A stretch of 64,000 bases of DNA, taken from Syngnathus acus. Taxonomy: Eukaryota; Chordata; Actinopteri; Syngnathiformes; Syngnathidae. Below are positions 19,951 through 31,407 of the stretch, one piece after another. The notes beneath the pieces were generated by a model. The model was not told where the DNA came from. It did no database searches and saw nothing but the letters and a program-made list of their open reading frames with translations. The stretch's first letter is position 1, and the number at the start of each line of letters is the position of its first letter. The stretch spans positions 27,609,456 through 27,673,455 of the forward strand of contig NC_051095.1 in NCBI RefSeq assembly GCF_901709675.1, written 5' to 3'. A program made the translations under genes and the position numbers.

Positions 19951-20750
19951 CATCCTCCCCCACCGTCTGTTGTCTTCCGGGTTAGAGCACGCTGGCGTCA
20001 AACTTGTTGACTGCCGCTTCTGTCCCGGACCGTGTCCGTTACTTGTTTTTCGTTTTCCTGTTTTCAGTGCACCCGTCTCTTCTTTTATTTTTCTCGTGTT
20101 GTCCTCCGTCCACTTCGCATTCCCGCAGCTCCGCTCTCACCTATCTGTTTCCTCTCCCTCGGACTACCAGCTACATTAGCCAGCTAGCCAACAGCCAACT
20201 GGCCAAAACCACCACCGGACCCTCCTGCCTCCCGACTCTGAGCCTGTGGCCGCCTGCTGTGGACTCTACGGCAGCTCTGGCCTGGCTCTCTGGCCTTCCG
20301 TCTGGCGTTCTCGGGCGACGGGCTCCACTCCCTGCGGGCTCCACTCCCTGCGGGCTCGCCAACCGTGGCTCCGCCGTGTGCCGCCGTGGTGCGTTGGGGC
20401 CTGCCGTTCGTGCGGGTGCAGTCGAGGTCGACCGGCATCACCATCTGGTCCAACATCTGGACCGGCACTTCCCCGATGGCTCACCCATCTCCTCTTTTTG
20501 GACTACCAACCCCCCGTCACCCCCACCTCCCGTACTGCCAACTTCAACAACCTCCGCTCCCCCCCCTCCTGCTCCTCCATCCATCTCCTTTGCACTGCTG
20601 ACCGATGTCCTGTTATTAACTATATCCTATTGTCTCCCCCCCATACGTACCCCCCCCCCTTTTTTTTTTTTGTTATCTGTAAAGCGTCTTTGGGTTATTG
20701 AAAAGCGCTATATAAATTGAATGAATTATTATTATTAACATGGTTGCTGA
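19951..20750 (+). mobile_element. Short retroposon with L2-type tail (element E), copy 1
   Basis: A GC-rich body is followed by a 3' end reading GTAAAGCGTCTTTGGGT, GAAAAGCGCTATATAAATT and an (ATT)n tail, the tail type shared by fish L2 LINEs and the SINEs they mobilise. The last ~330 bp recur inverted at 37928-38240 plus 34700-34756, where a Rex1-type LINE splits it. Long proline-rich open frames across it appear to be a by-product of base composition. The 5' end is uncertain. Confidence 0.55.
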
Positions 20751-20829
20751 TTAGTTTTTTCGAGGTACAGAATCTTGATTTATCGGAGGAAGATAATTTT
20801 GGAAATGAAAAACAGTTTATACAATAATA

Positions 20830-22800
20830 TTCTGGAAAGAAAAATAAATAAATAAAGATATGGACTATATAGCGGAAAACAGACAAGCAAAAGATTTCAA
20901 TTACTATAGTTTTCTAGTGTAAATATTTTAAAGTGTTCTTTGAATTGGGCAATGTGTTTACTTTCCTTGATCGTTACAGGTAAATTATTCCATAGCTTTA
21001 CCCCATTGACAGATATGCACATGCTTTTGAGGGTGGTGCGCACCTTAGGTTGTAAAAGATTCACTCTCCTTAGATTGTAACCACTTTCTCTTTCTATGAA
21101 CCATTTTTGTATATTATTAGGGAGTAATTTTTTTTTAGCTTTATAAATAATTTGTGTTGATTTTGAAATCTACCAAATCCATAAATGTTAATGTTTGTAA
21201 ATTAATAAATACATTATTTGTGTGTTCACAATAGCCAACATTGTTGATAATTCTAATTGCCTTTTTCTGCATTGTGCATACCGTCTTTAGGGTGGTTTTG
21301 TAGGTATTACCCCACACCTCAACACCATAGGACATGTAAGGAAGAAACAGCGAGCAGTATAAAGTGTACATTGTTTTCTGGTTCAGTAAGCGTCTGACTT
21401 TACAGAGTAGTCGGTCTTTGCCAATTTTGAACAGATGCGTTTGACTTGCGGTTTCCAGCTGAGACTGTGGTCAATTATTACTCCCAGAAAGGAGTTTTCA
21501 TAAACTCTATCTACTCTGGTGTTATCACACAATACTTCAATAGTTATGTCTTCTGGGATTTTTCGTTTCCCAAAAATCCTAAAATTGGTTTCCTTTATGT
21601 TAAGAGATAATTTATTTGAGTCAAACCAGTTTTAGCTTGGCAAGCTCATCAGACAGTCTTCATTAGTTGTTGTAGGTTCTCTCCTTCACAAAAGATATTT
21701 GTGTCATCAGCAAAAATGACAAATTTCAAAATATTAGAGGTGTTAATAATATCATTAATATATAATATGAATACTTTTGGTCCCAATATTGATCTTTGTG
21801 GAACACCGCAGGTTATATTTAAAAGCATTGACTTTTTCTCTCCCATCTGCACGAACTGTTGCCTATGTTCCCCTAATCCCATACCTTTCCAGTTTTTGAA
21901 GCAAAATGCCATGATTAATTGTATCAAAGGCCTTTTTAAGGTCAATAAATACTCCTATGGCAAACTTCTTGTCGTCAATGCTTGTTGACAGTTCTTCCAC
22001 AAGATCAATTAGAGCTAAAGATGTAGATCGCTTTGGCCTAAAACCATATTGACTATCAGTTAATATCTAACACTTATCAATAAAACTGTCCAATCTAACA
22101 GCAAATATATTCTCCAAGATTTTGGAAAATTGGGGAAGCAATGAGACTTGCCTGTAGTTGGTGTAAAGAGTCTTCTCACCGGCCTTGTAGATGGGAACGA
22201 CTTTGGCTATTTTCATTTTTGTGGGAAAGGAGCCCAGTTTTAGCGAGAGGTTGCAGATATGTGCTATGGGATCTGCTATAGCTACTATTACAGATTTAAT
22301 TAAGAATAGATTGATATCCTCACAGTCCCTTGATGTTTTGTTCTTAAACTGTTTAACAATATCACTTATTTCAGTTTTATCTGTATCTGTCAGAAAGATG
22401 GTAGCCGAGTTTCGTTCCCCAAAAAATTGTGATGCACCTCCCCTTTGTGGAGGGATTATCTCATCTGCCATCTTGGGCCCTACATTCACAAATAATTTGT
22501 TGAATCCTGCCACCACTTCATCACTATTTTTAATTATCTTACCATTTTCAAAGAATTCATTTGGGAATCCAGCACTTGTTTTTTTTCTTCTTATAATTGA
22601 GTTTAAAATATTCCATGTGCTCTTTGTTATTTTTAATTGTTTCCAACAATGTACTATAATAATCTTTCTTACATTTTTCAAGAATTTCTATTAGTTTATT
22701 TTTATATATTTTATATTTAATTTCTTTCCCCTCAGTTCTGTGTTTAATAAAGTCTTTATATAATTTATTCTTTTTTTTGCATGCATTCAACAGACCCCCA
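20830..22800 (-). mobile_element. Decayed Jockey/I-like LINE, RT part
   Basis: On the minus strand from 22895 down: GLLNACKKKNKLYK, STWNILNSIIRRK, PNEFFENGKII, LSLKLGSFPTKMKIAKVV, YRPVS-like block, FGF/YGFRPKRSTSLAL, GVFIDLKKAFDT, then CGVPQRSILGPKVF and catalytic FADDTNIF, and finally LYCSLFLPYMSYGVEVWG. Frameshifts and stops break it into pieces. The 3' end near 20850 is A/T-rich. Its 5' half (endonuclease) is at 27482-28500, beyond the plus-strand LINE inserted into it. A relative is at 61276-62480. Confidence 0.75.
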
Positions 22801-22968
22801 GTGAGCAGACAGACAGAGAGAGAGAGAGAGAGAGAGAGCGCGAAAGAGACAGACAGGCAGACAGACAGATTTTCAACAAGAATATATGACCTCATGCGAC
22901 TTCGACTTATAATTCGATTTTTTTGATAACTGAACTTTATAGAGCCTAACTTTTTCGAACTTTACGCT

Positions 22969-23716
22969 ATGCCGCCCTCCAAAAAAAATGAGGGTTACGA
23001 TGAACTTAAATCATCCATTGACCTGATACGGCAAGACATTATCACACTTTTAGAGCAGCAAGCCACCCTGCTCCAGCTAACGTCTGAGCTAACGGAGCTT
23101 AAGAACTTATCGAAGGAGAAAGACGAGAAAATCCTGTCGCTTGAACGGAGAGTAGATGCACTGGAGCAGTACTCCCGACAAGAAGACCTCATAATCACGG
23201 GTCTAAAAACATCTCACCGCTCCTACGCCAGGGCGGCGGGTCCTTCGGATCCCTCGACAGATGACTCTCCATCGGACGAGCTGTCAACGCTCGAAGATCA
23301 GGTAGTACAGTTTTTCGAGAGTAAGCACATGGAACTCCAGAAAGGAAACATTGCCTTACACCGCTTGTCACACACTCCCAAGAAACCGAAAACGACCACT
23401 GGATCCTCCGAAAATTATCATTCGGTTCGCAAATAGGAAACATAAAGTGGATCTTTTGAAGCAAGGGAGGAAGCTACAAGGAACGGGTGTTTACCTAAAT
23501 GAGCACCTCACTAAGAAGAATGCTGAGATAGCCTGGAACGCACGCAAACTGAAGAAGGAAAACAAGATTCTCGCAACGTGGGTCAGGAACTGTAAAATAT
23601 GGATTAAAACAAACGGAGCAACACCAGAAGATGTCAAAACTCTCGTTGTGAGTGAACTGGAGGAACTGAAGAAATGTGGCCTGGTGGTGGGGGAACCAAA
23701 CATTTACAATGGCTGA
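22969..23716 (+). pseudogene. LINE ORF1 (coiled coil plus RNA-binding-like domain), one frameshift
   Basis: The protein begins MPPSKKNEGYDELK and has a long coiled coil with heptads (LSKEKDEKILSLERRVDALE). Next come an EDLIITGLKT strand and an acidic linker. After a frameshift at 23356-23362, it continues ACHTLPRNRKRPLD, IIIRFANRKHKVDLL and the C-terminal TWVRNCKIWIKTNG segment. Comparison with the related copy at 42370-43199 shows that seven bases (TTACACC) are extra here, enough to break an otherwise open frame of about 250 codons. ORF1 proteins of this type bind element RNA and form trimers through the coiled coil. It lies 131 bp upstream of ORF2. Confidence 0.75.
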
Positions 23717-23847
23717 ACTAATGACCATTAACTGGTACCTATGGACCCTCCGGACGAAAATAATGGATTACAGCGAAGTACAACAAGGCAAACAGAGACT
23801 GGCAGGGAGGACATCCATCTCAGGTAGACAGTTCCCCTACACTTTTC

Positions 23848-26800
23848 ATGCCATCCAGTGACATTCTCACAAATGCAGGAATTTCTGTCCCACCGAATCT
23901 TGACTCTTTACTATTTAATTCATTTGACCTAGAGAATGCTAATGCTGGTATCTATGAGTCCTTCCTTAACCCAGATACAAATTACACTCCCTTAAAATCT
24001 GTTGAAATGTCATGTGAATATTTTTCTGAAGATATGTTTAACAAACTGTGCAATACTCCTCCTGGCCACTGCCAAACAAATGTATTCTCCACTGTCCACT
24101 TCAATGTACGGAGTATCTCTAAAAATTATGATGGTCTAAAAACCTATTTATCAACCTTAACACATTCTTTTTCAGTAATAGCTCTTACTGAAACTTGGAT
24201 GGTTGATAATACATCTAGCTATCCTCTCTCTCACTACACTCCTATACATTCCTGTAGACCAAACAAGCAAGGAGGAGGAGTCTCACTGTATGTGATTGAT
24301 AACTTAAATTTCTCTCCCAGAAAGGATTTAAGTGTCAATTTTGACATGACTGTAGTAGAATCTGTGTTTATAGAACTCTCCTCTTGCTCACTTATAAACA
24401 ACAAAAATGTGATAATTGGATGTATATATAGACCACCAGACTCTGATAAAATCACCTTCAATGAAGCCCTCGACTCTACTCTAGAAATTATAAACAAAGA
24501 AAACAAATTATGTGTCTTACTTGGTGACTATAATATTAATTTGCTTGAATCTAAGCAGTCACATACAGCAGACTTCCTTAATACATTATATTCCAGAAAC
24601 TTTTTCCCTCTTATCAACAAACCCTCCAGGATCACAAGCTCAACGGCCACTCTCATAGACAATATCCTATTTAATTCTCTAGACTACAAGATAACATCTG
24701 GCCTTTTGATCTGTGATGTATCCGACCATCTACCTGTCTTCCATCTCATCCACAATGATAGTAGTCCTGAAATCAAAGATCATATTGGAGATCAAATGAA
24801 ATTCCGCAAATTTACTGAGAAAAACATGGTATCTTTTATATCTATCATCAGCTCTGTGTCATGGGATGAGGTTATCCTGTTGCAAGATGTCAACAAAGCC
24901 TATCACTCCCTTCTAACAATACTCACAAATGCATTAGAGTTCTCCTTTCCTTTAACTTCTAGTCGTAAAAATAACTCTAAGGGGAAACCATGGATAACGG
25001 ATGAACTAAAAAAATCTTCACGTAAAAAAAATAAACTATATAGAAAATCTATTGCAAATCCCATCCCTATAAATATAGAAACATACAAGAAATATAAAAA
25101 CAGATTTACAGCTTTACTAAGGAAAACCAAACAAACTTACTATGCTGATAAATTTACACAAGCCTCCGGTGACATCAAAACAACGTGGAATCTTATCAAC
25201 CATTTATTACATCGCAAGAAATCAAAAACATCGACCCCAAATGAGATGCTGGGGAAGAATAGAGCTCATTCAAACCCAATAGATATTTCTAATGGTTTCA
25301 ATGATTTCTTTGTAAATGTTGGCGCTACCTTGGCATCTAGCTTCTCAACCTCTGATACAAGCCCCTGTTGCCTTATTAAAGGGCAGTTTCCTTCACTCTC
25401 CATTCTTGACCCTCCTAGTGTTGAGGAAGTTTACAACATCGTCATGAGCTTGAAAAACTCGGCCCCTGGCCATGATGAGATCAGAAGCATACTTATTAAG
25501 AAAATTATTCATTCGATAATAATTCCACTAACACACATTTTCTCCTTATCTTTAAAATTTGGCATTGTACCCCAAGAATTAAAAATTGCTAAAGTCATTC
25601 CTATCTTCAAAGCTGGTGAGACTAATGAATATGGTAATTATCGACCTATATCCGTACTTCCTTGCTTCTCCAAGATTCTAGAAAAACTGGTTTACTCAAG
25701 ATTGGCAAAGCACCTAGAAACAAACAATATTCTCTATAAACATCAATACGGTTTCCGCAAAAAGTTTTCTACTGAGCATGCACTGCTTCAGCTTGCCAAC
25801 CACATCTCAACGGCTCTTGACAATAAGAAATTCGCTCTTGGTGTCTTTCTAGATTTAAGCAAAGCATTTGATACTGTCGACCATAAGATCCTCATCGCTA
25901 AGCTAGAGAGATATGGAGTGAACGATTCTGCCCTGAAATGGTTCACAAACTATCTCGCCAACAGAGAACAATATGTATATATAAATGGTTGTTCTTCCAA
26001 CAGATCTAAAATACTATTTGGGGTCCCGCAGGGCTCAATATTGGGTCCTCTATTATTTTTGGTGTACATAAATGATTTTTCCATGTCTTGTTCAAATTTT
26101 CTTCCTTTGTTATTTGCGGATGATACCAATCTCATTGCCACCCACGAGGATTTTAATTTCCTCATTGCACGTGTGAATACTGAGTTGCACGCTGTTACAA
26201 AATGGTTCAAAATAAATAAGTTGTCACTCAATATAAACAAATGTAACTTCATGATCTTCTGCAATATAAATAAATCTTACCCCAAAGAACAGGCCAAAAT
26301 TTACATAAATAATAACGAAATCCATCAAGTTACTAGCACTAAATTCCTAGGAGTTATAGTAGATAAACACTTAAACTGGTCTGAACACATTGATTTGGTT
26401 TGCAAAAGATCCATGAAAACGCTAGGTATCTTACGAAAAGTTTGTCCCTTGGTCCATCCGTCTGCTCATCTCACTCTGTATTATAGTTTCCTCTTTCCTT
26501 TACTCAATTACTGCAACATAGTCTGGGCAGCTACATATCCAACATACCTCAGCAAATTACTCATCATACAAAAGAAGTTCCTAAAAATGATCTCTTTTTC
26601 AAATAGATATGAACCATCGGCACCATTGTTTAGAAACTATTCATTACTGCCAATTGATAAAGTAAATATTCATCAAACCTGTCTACTCACCCATAAATAT
26701 ATATACAGGAAACACTGTCTTCCAGCCACTTTTCATAATTTCTTCGCATTTGTATCGGAATTACATTCTTATCCTACAAGACAGGGGGACAATCTCCACC

Positions 26801-26946
26801 CACCGTCCTGTCGAACATCACGCCATCAATACAATATCCATTTTAGAGGGCCCTCACTCTGGAATGAGCTACCAATCCATATTCGATCCATATCTTCACA
26901 GGTTGCTTTTAGAAAGCACCTGAAACACCACCTTCTCCACTCATGA
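23848..26946 (+). CDS. LINE ORF2: AP endonuclease plus reverse transcriptase, intact
   Basis: A 1032-codon frame from an ATG at 23848, with no interruption. Endonuclease blocks: VHFNVRSISKN, ALTETWM, GCIYRPPDS, LLGDYNINLL (GDYN at 226-229), ATLIDNILFN and VSDHLPVFHLI. RT blocks: LKNSAPGHDEIRS, AKVIPIFKAGE, YRPISVLPCFSK, FRKKFSTEHAL, LDLSKAFDTVD, GVPQGSILGPLLF and catalytic FADD at 756-759. The C-terminus has FPLLNYCNIVWA and LHSYPTRQGDN, ending in a helical region. All catalytic residues are present. Its partner ORF1 has a 7-bp insertion, so this copy may need ORF1 from elsewhere. Base composition is AT-rich, unlike the GC-rich Rex1 and Rex3 copies nearby. Confidence 0.9.
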   Translation: MPSSDILTNAGISVPPNLDSLLFNSFDLENANAGIYESFLNPDTNYTPLKSVEMSCEYFSEDMFNKLCNTPPGHCQTNVFSTVHFNVRSISKNYDGLKTYLSTLTHSFSVIALTETWMVDNTSSYPLSHYTPIHSCRPNKQGGGVSLYVIDNLNFSPRKDLSVNFDMTVVESVFIELSSCSLINNKNVIIGCIYRPPDSDKITFNEALDSTLEIINKENKLCVLLGDYNINLLESKQSHTADFLNTLYSRNFFPLINKPSRITSSTATLIDNILFNSLDYKITSGLLICDVSDHLPVFHLIHNDSSPEIKDHIGDQMKFRKFTEKNMVSFISIISSVSWDEVILLQDVNKAYHSLLTILTNALEFSFPLTSSRKNNSKGKPWITDELKKSSRKKNKLYRKSIANPIPINIETYKKYKNRFTALLRKTKQTYYADKFTQASGDIKTTWNLINHLLHRKKSKTSTPNEMLGKNRAHSNPIDISNGFNDFFVNVGATLASSFSTSDTSPCCLIKGQFPSLSILDPPSVEEVYNIVMSLKNSAPGHDEIRSILIKKIIHSIIIPLTHIFSLSLKFGIVPQELKIAKVIPIFKAGETNEYGNYRPISVLPCFSKILEKLVYSRLAKHLETNNILYKHQYGFRKKFSTEHALLQLANHISTALDNKKFALGVFLDLSKAFDTVDHKILIAKLERYGVNDSALKWFTNYLANREQYVYINGCSSNRSKILFGVPQGSILGPLLFLVYINDFSMSCSNFLPLLFADDTNLIATHEDFNFLIARVNTELHAVTKWFKINKLSLNINKCNFMIFCNINKSYPKEQAKIYINNNEIHQVTSTKFLGVIVDKHLNWSEHIDLVCKRSMKTLGILRKVCPLVHPSAHLTLYYSFLFPLLNYCNIVWAATYPTYLSKLLIIQKKFLKMISFSNRYEPSAPLFRNYSLLPIDKVNIHQTCLLTHKYIYRKHCLPATFHNFFAFVSELHSYPTRQGDNLHPPSCRTSRHQYNIHFRGPSLWNELPIHIRSISSQVAFRKHLKHHLLHS

Positions 26947-27481
26947 TCCTACCAGTCCAAAATTACTCCACCGCACTCAGCTGATCCATACTAAGAACAT
27001 CAACTTAAACCACTATTTATACCCTGATTCTTCCTTGTTTTGTTATTTTCTGTTTGCAGTTCTTCTGCTTCCGCTCAGCTATTTTCTTACCTGGTGTTTT
27101 TTGATTGTTTCAACATCACTAAAGTGTCAAATTTTGTTTCTCTTGTTTCTCATTTTGTATAGTGTATTTGTTTATGTATGTATACGTTCACTTTCGTATA
27201 TATGCATATATAAATATGACGATTTAATATTTAGCTAGTTATGCTTGTGTTTATTCATTGATGTTTATTCATTTATATATATATATATATATATTATTAT
27301 TATTTTTTTTCTTTCTTAAACACTTGAATAATATTTGATGTCACAGCACTTTGTTTGTTGTGCACTTTGATTATACAGGAGTGGAGCTCCTTACAAGCCC
27401 TAGGCTTCGTCTCCCTCCCTGCACTGTTATTTGTTATAATAATATGTGCTAAACAATAAACTAAACTAAAAACTAAACTAA

Positions 27482-28500
27482 ACCACGGTTTATCTGGTCG
27501 TTTTGAAGTTTTCTTTGGTCGCTGAGTTGGACAGTTTTTAGGATATAAAGTCAAAAAAGTATTTAGGAATAAGTTCATCCTCTTTTTCATAAACATTCCT
27601 CCAGTCTTGAGCTATCAGATAATTTCTAAATGCATTCAGAGTGCCATTTGTTCTTAATCTCCTTTGTATGTTTACTTTGCTATTGTCTAAGTTCTTATGT
27701 TTACATTCATGGATAACAAACACCGGCAGATGGTCAGTGATACCGTTTATTAATAATCCACTTTCTAAATTACTGATCATATTCTTAGTAAGAATATTGT
27801 CTATTACTGATGCGGAGTGGGTGGTAATTCTGCTTGGTTTGGTTATGCTAGGATATAAGCCTTTACTGTACATTGCATCGATAAAATCTTCTATCGTAGG
27901 TGTTTTATTTGGATTTAAGAAGTCTATATTATAGTCCCCACATAAAAAGGCTACCTTCTGCTCGGTGTTTGAAACCATGGCCTCGAATACTTCTTTGAAA
28001 TTTTCAATACTAGAGTTGGGTGTTCTATAAACACAGCTAAGAATGACATTCTTCATTTTACCCATATCAATTTCAACAGTAATACATTCACATAAGTCAT
28101 CAATAACAGTTGTCATACTTTCTACAATCCTATACTTTAACCTTCTGTCTATATACAGTGCAACTCCTCCACCCTTTTTATTTGCCCTATTCACAAAGTT
28201 GAAATTATATCCTTCTAATTCAAAATCGGTCCCTTTGTCATGGCTAAGCCAAATCTCAGAAATGGCAATTATATTGAATTGCATGGTGTAATGCTGTACA
28301 TAGTTTTTACTCTTATCAAAGTTTGCGTATAAATTCCTACTGTTGAAGTGTATTATTGATATACGTATCTTGCTCTAAGTTGAATTTATCCTTGAATTGA
28401 TTTTCAGTGTAATAACAGTTGCTAGTTACATAGTCAAAGAAATTGCTTTCCGGGTCTATATTGTTGGATTTTGTCCACAATTTAGTGAGCGCGCTATCTG
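27482..28500 (-). mobile_element. Decayed Jockey/I-like LINE, endonuclease part
   Basis: This is the 5' half of the LINE whose RT lies at 20830-22800. From 28284 down the minus strand reads QFNIIAISEIWLSHD, GGGVALYIDRRLKY, CVYRTPNSSI, LCGDYNIDFLN, ASVIDNIL and TDHLPVFVI. These are the active-site blocks of an AP-type endonuclease, open for 248 codons. It ends RPDKPWF at the insertion point of the plus-strand LINE. Upstream of 28284 about 200 bp of the N-terminal part are recognisable before similarity fades. Confidence 0.75.
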
Positions 28501-29025
28501 CGCTTCACGGCAAAAGCCATTGCCAATCACCTGTTATCCAATTTACTCACTGCGTGCTTGTTTGATTTCTTCAGATTTAGGAAAATGCTAAGACACTGAA
28601 GCAGAAATTAGACTGTTACAGGTTGGTTGAGTTCAATCACAATTCTTGTTAAGAAAGCTCTGTTTTCAGGAAAGTACAATACAGCGCTGGGCCTTTCGTG
28701 CGACCATGCTCAAGAGCAGAAAGTCTCCATTCAGAAAAGGCAACGTTCAAGGTTCTTTGGTCAGCTTATATTCAGTTGCACATGCCGGTGTGGGCCGAGT
28801 TTGATGGGTGATGAGTCTTTGGGGTGGGGCAAGTTCGCAGTAGAGTTTGATTCCATGGGAGTGGGTGCTGGTTCGGTGAGAGCTGGTTCCGTGGGGTTGG
28901 GTGCTGATTATGGGCGATTCGATGTGTGTGGGGGCTGTTGTTTTCCTTTCCGTCTTTCAGCCTTGACGATCATCTTTGGCCGGGTTCTTGGTTGTCTCCC
29001 TCTGGAACCTGCTGGTTTTATCTCC
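28501..29025. other. No recognisable gene
   Basis: A G-rich stretch (28790-28950) gives an open frame of 134 codons at 28627-29031, but it has low complexity and no motif. This stretch may belong to the repeat arm that starts at or before 29026, because its partner runs off the window end. Confidence 0.35.
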
Positions 29026-29745
29026 AAGTGACCTTCCTGTAAACATTCTCCTCCATTCTTGCACATACACTGTCGCACCTCATCCGTTCATCATTCTTTC
29101 AATTTTGTCATTTTGTACGGAATTATGTGAGCTTTTGGCTGTGACATCAATTTATTAATGTTCCCTGACTATGCAGTTTGTACTCACCACTTACCATGTT
29201 TTTGTTTGTTTGTTCTTTTGATACTCCATGTACTTGCTTACGTCATAATATTCTTAGTTTAATCATGCTTTCAACCATATCTTTTCTTTGTTAGGCAAAA
29301 TATTTCCCTCTGTCCAGAACGTTCAGTAGTAATCGAAAACTGGCGTCTAGCATTAGTCAAAACATAAGATACAATCAAGTTTAGACGACTTTGGCAGTGT
29401 CCGTGATTTAGAAAATCATCAGGCATGCATTAAACAGTTACTTAAGGGTCATTAAGCTATTCAGGCAATATATCAAAAAACATTTGTTATTTCAAAGTGC
29501 TCAGAAATATATATCAGATCATAAAGTTATAAAAACCTTTGTCATTACCACCTATCAGAAATGTCTAGTTATGTCTTATTTATTGATTTGGTGTGTAGGT
29601 ATAATTATATGCTTAAAATGTTTCTTTTATTGATTTAATATGTGAATATACTTGTCTGCTTATGTACTTTATTCAGTGAGGTTTGAGCATATCTGTTTTT
29701 GTAGCTAGGCAGGACTTTTTCTATTTTGACCCCATTCCTTCACTA
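29026..29745 (+). repeat. Long inverted repeat, left arm (partner at 63262-64000)
   Basis: About 720 bp here is the reverse complement of the last ~740 bp of the window with few differences, for example GTTTGTACTCACCACTTACC and GGCGTCTAGCATTAGTC on this arm. The right arm runs off the window, so the repeat is longer. No coding region or known transposon end is visible in it. The two arms lie 33.5 kb apart. Confidence 0.85.
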
Positions 29746-29915
29746 CCTCTGTTGACCCCAGTTTAACTGAGGTCACCAAAACCGTTGATACCACCAGGGT
29801 CCCTCTGTTGGCACACCATGTCCCTCTGTGGAGCCGCTTCAAGTCCCTCTGTGGGGCCGCCAATGAGTGAGAAAAATAAATATAGATAAAATTCATACCC
29901 AGACATTTGTAAAAG

Positions 29916-30310
29916 ATGGAGAGTGGAAAGGCAATTGGCCTAGACGACATTCCAGTGACAGCATGGAACTATCAAGGAGAGATGGCAGGGGAGATTCTTA
30001 AAAAGCGAGAAGATTCCTGGAAAGGTGCTGATTCCTATTTTTTATTTCAGACCACGGCAATGCGCAGAACTGTAGTAGCTACAGAGGTGTTGTTATGTTG
30101 ATTAAGCAAAGCATGAAGTTATGGGAAAGAATGTTAGAAGCGAGGCTTGGAAATCTCTACTGGCCAAAATAATGGAGAGTGTGGCAGAGATGAAGATGTT
30201 GCAGGACATGCAGATGGTTGGTGTGACAGGACAGAAAGATATGGAAACGCTTGCTCTGCTGTCGCGGCCCCTAACAGGAGCAGCCGAAAGAAGAGGAAGA
30301 TGAGAAAGAA
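29916..30310 (+). mobile_element. Degenerate LINE RT fragment with internal deletion
   Basis: The reading MESGKAIGLDDIPVTAWN resembles the RT start block of RTE-like LINEs. After a shift it gives NCSSYRGVVMLIKQSMKLW and ERMLEARL, the next RT block. The sequence then jumps to a 3'-end-like segment ending GCAGCCGAAAGAAGAGGAAG. The middle of the RT, including the catalytic box, is missing. It is a scrap only. Confidence 0.6.
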
Positions 30311-30352
30311 AATGTGAGAGAAAAATACATGAACAAATAACGAAATACATAC

Positions 30353-30459
30353 ATACATATATATGTACATATAGACAGACAGCCATCGAACGATCGCCCA
30401 TTCGGTCACTCAGTCATTTGGTCTCGGTCATTCTGTCACTCTGTCACTCAATGAATCAG

Positions 30460-30525
<66 letters not shown>

Positions 30526-30536
30526 TCACTCACTCA
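30353..30536. repeat. Microsatellites, mainly (CAAT)n
   Basis: A CATA/ATAT stretch, then GTCACT/GTCATT repeats, then an uninterrupted (CAAT)n array at about 30455-30525, ending in CACTCACTCAC. Confidence 0.9.
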
Positions 30537-30586
30537 CAAGTGTTAACTAATTTGTAATAGTATTGCAAGCAGTTTAAACTCTAATG

Positions 30587-30743
30587 CAGTGGTTCCCAAA
30601 GTGGGCGGTACCACCCCCCTGGGGGCGGTGGAAAGATCTGGGGGGGCGGTGAGGAAGAAAGGGGCGGTAGGGGGGCGGTAGGGGGGCGGAATTCACTGGG
30701 GAGCCAAAGGGGGCGCCAGCCTGCAAAAGTTTGGGAACCACTG
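30587..30743. mobile_element. hAT-type MITE, 157 bp
   Basis: Terminal inverted repeats CAGTGGTTCCCAAA and TTTGGGAACCACTG enclose a G-rich body with GGGGGCGGT repeats. It is flanked by a perfect 8-bp duplication CTCTAATG (30579-30586 and 30744-30751), the hAT signature. It has no coding capacity. Confidence 0.9.
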
Positions 30744-30814
30744 CTCTAATGGAATATGTGGATGTCCATATCAGTTTTATCAAATTCTAATCTACTTTAC
30801 CGAGCTGTATAAGG

Positions 30815-30904
30815 CACAGGTGTCAAACTCAAGGCCCGGGGGCCAGATGCAGCCCGCCACATCATTTTATGTGGCCCGCGAAGACAAATTGTTTGACACC
30901 CCTG
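30815..30904. mobile_element. hAT-type MITE, 90 bp
   Basis: Inverted ends CACAGGTGTCAAAC and GTTTGACACCCCTG around CAAGGCCCGGGGGCCAG. A perfect 8-bp duplication GTATAAGG flanks it (30807-30814 and 30905-30912). It belongs to a different MITE family from the one at 30587. Confidence 0.9.
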
Positions 30905-31092
30905 GTATAAGGGATAGCCTTCTCAAAGCATAGTCATCGTAATTTATTCAATCTGTTGTTTTACTAACATTTAATCATTGATCAATCACGTATCTTAAAT
31001 CATGCTTTTCCTCCTTTGAAGCGGCTATGTACTTCAAACCCAAACGGCACCATTTTATAGGGAAAGAAACATTTGTTGAATCTATTTGTTTC

Positions 31093-31407
31093 CGACCAGC
31101 TCAGTGGCCTAGTGGTAGAGTGTCCGCCCTGAGACTGGAAGGTTGTGGGTTCAAACCCCGGCCGGGTCATACTAAAGACTATAAAATGGGACCCATTGCC
31201 TCCCTGCTTGGCACTCAGCATTAAGGGTTGGAATTGGGGGGTTAGATCACCAAATGATTCCCGAGCGCGGCACCGCTGCTGCTCACTGCTCCCCTCTCCC
31301 CCAGGGGATGGATCAAAATCACACGGGGATGGGTTAAATGCAGAGGACAAATTTCACCACACCCAGATGTGTGTGTGACGATCATTGGGACTTTAACTTT
31401 AACTTTA
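31093..31407 (+). mobile_element. Complete tRNA-derived SINE
   Basis: The head has a Pol III A box (TGGCCTAGTGG, near 31105) and B box (GGGTTCAAACCCC, 31147-31159) in a tRNA-like order. A ~200-bp body follows, and a (TTTAAC)n tail ends it at 31407. The truncated copy at 3058-3325 shares the whole body. The tail suggests it relies on a LINE with the same 3' repeat. It is not a functional tRNA gene. Confidence 0.85.

Larger units (their letters stand above)
22801..27481 (+). mobile_element. Jockey/I-like LINE with intact ORF2, inserted into a minus-strand relative
   Basis: It contains a leader starting in a GA/CAGA microsatellite (22805-22870), ORF1 (22969-23716, one frameshift), ORF2 (23848-26946) and a ~530-bp 3' UTR ending in a (CTAAA)n-type tail at 27450-27481. 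The host LINE's protein reads continuously across the two junctions (RPDKPWF on the right, TGGLLNACKKK on the left), which fixes the insertion. I call the clade Jockey/I-like from the FADD box and the YIND motif; the exact clade needs a tree. Confidence 0.8.

Noticed and set aside
20004-20720. 238-codon proline/serine-rich open frame and its overlapping frames
   Set aside because: Overlapping frames are open on both strands because of the CT-rich, stop-poor base composition; part of it recurs as element E at 37928-38240, so it is a retroposon body, not a gene.
24234-26264. Minus-strand frames of 75-104 codons
   Set aside because: Antisense of the intact LINE ORF2 at 23848-26946.
28627-29031. 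134-codon frame
   Set aside because: Low complexity, no motif, and it runs into the inverted repeat arm.
31093-31170. Possible tRNA gene
   Set aside because: A and B boxes are present, but the sequence is the head of a SINE with a 200-bp body and tail, and a second copy of that body exists at 3058.
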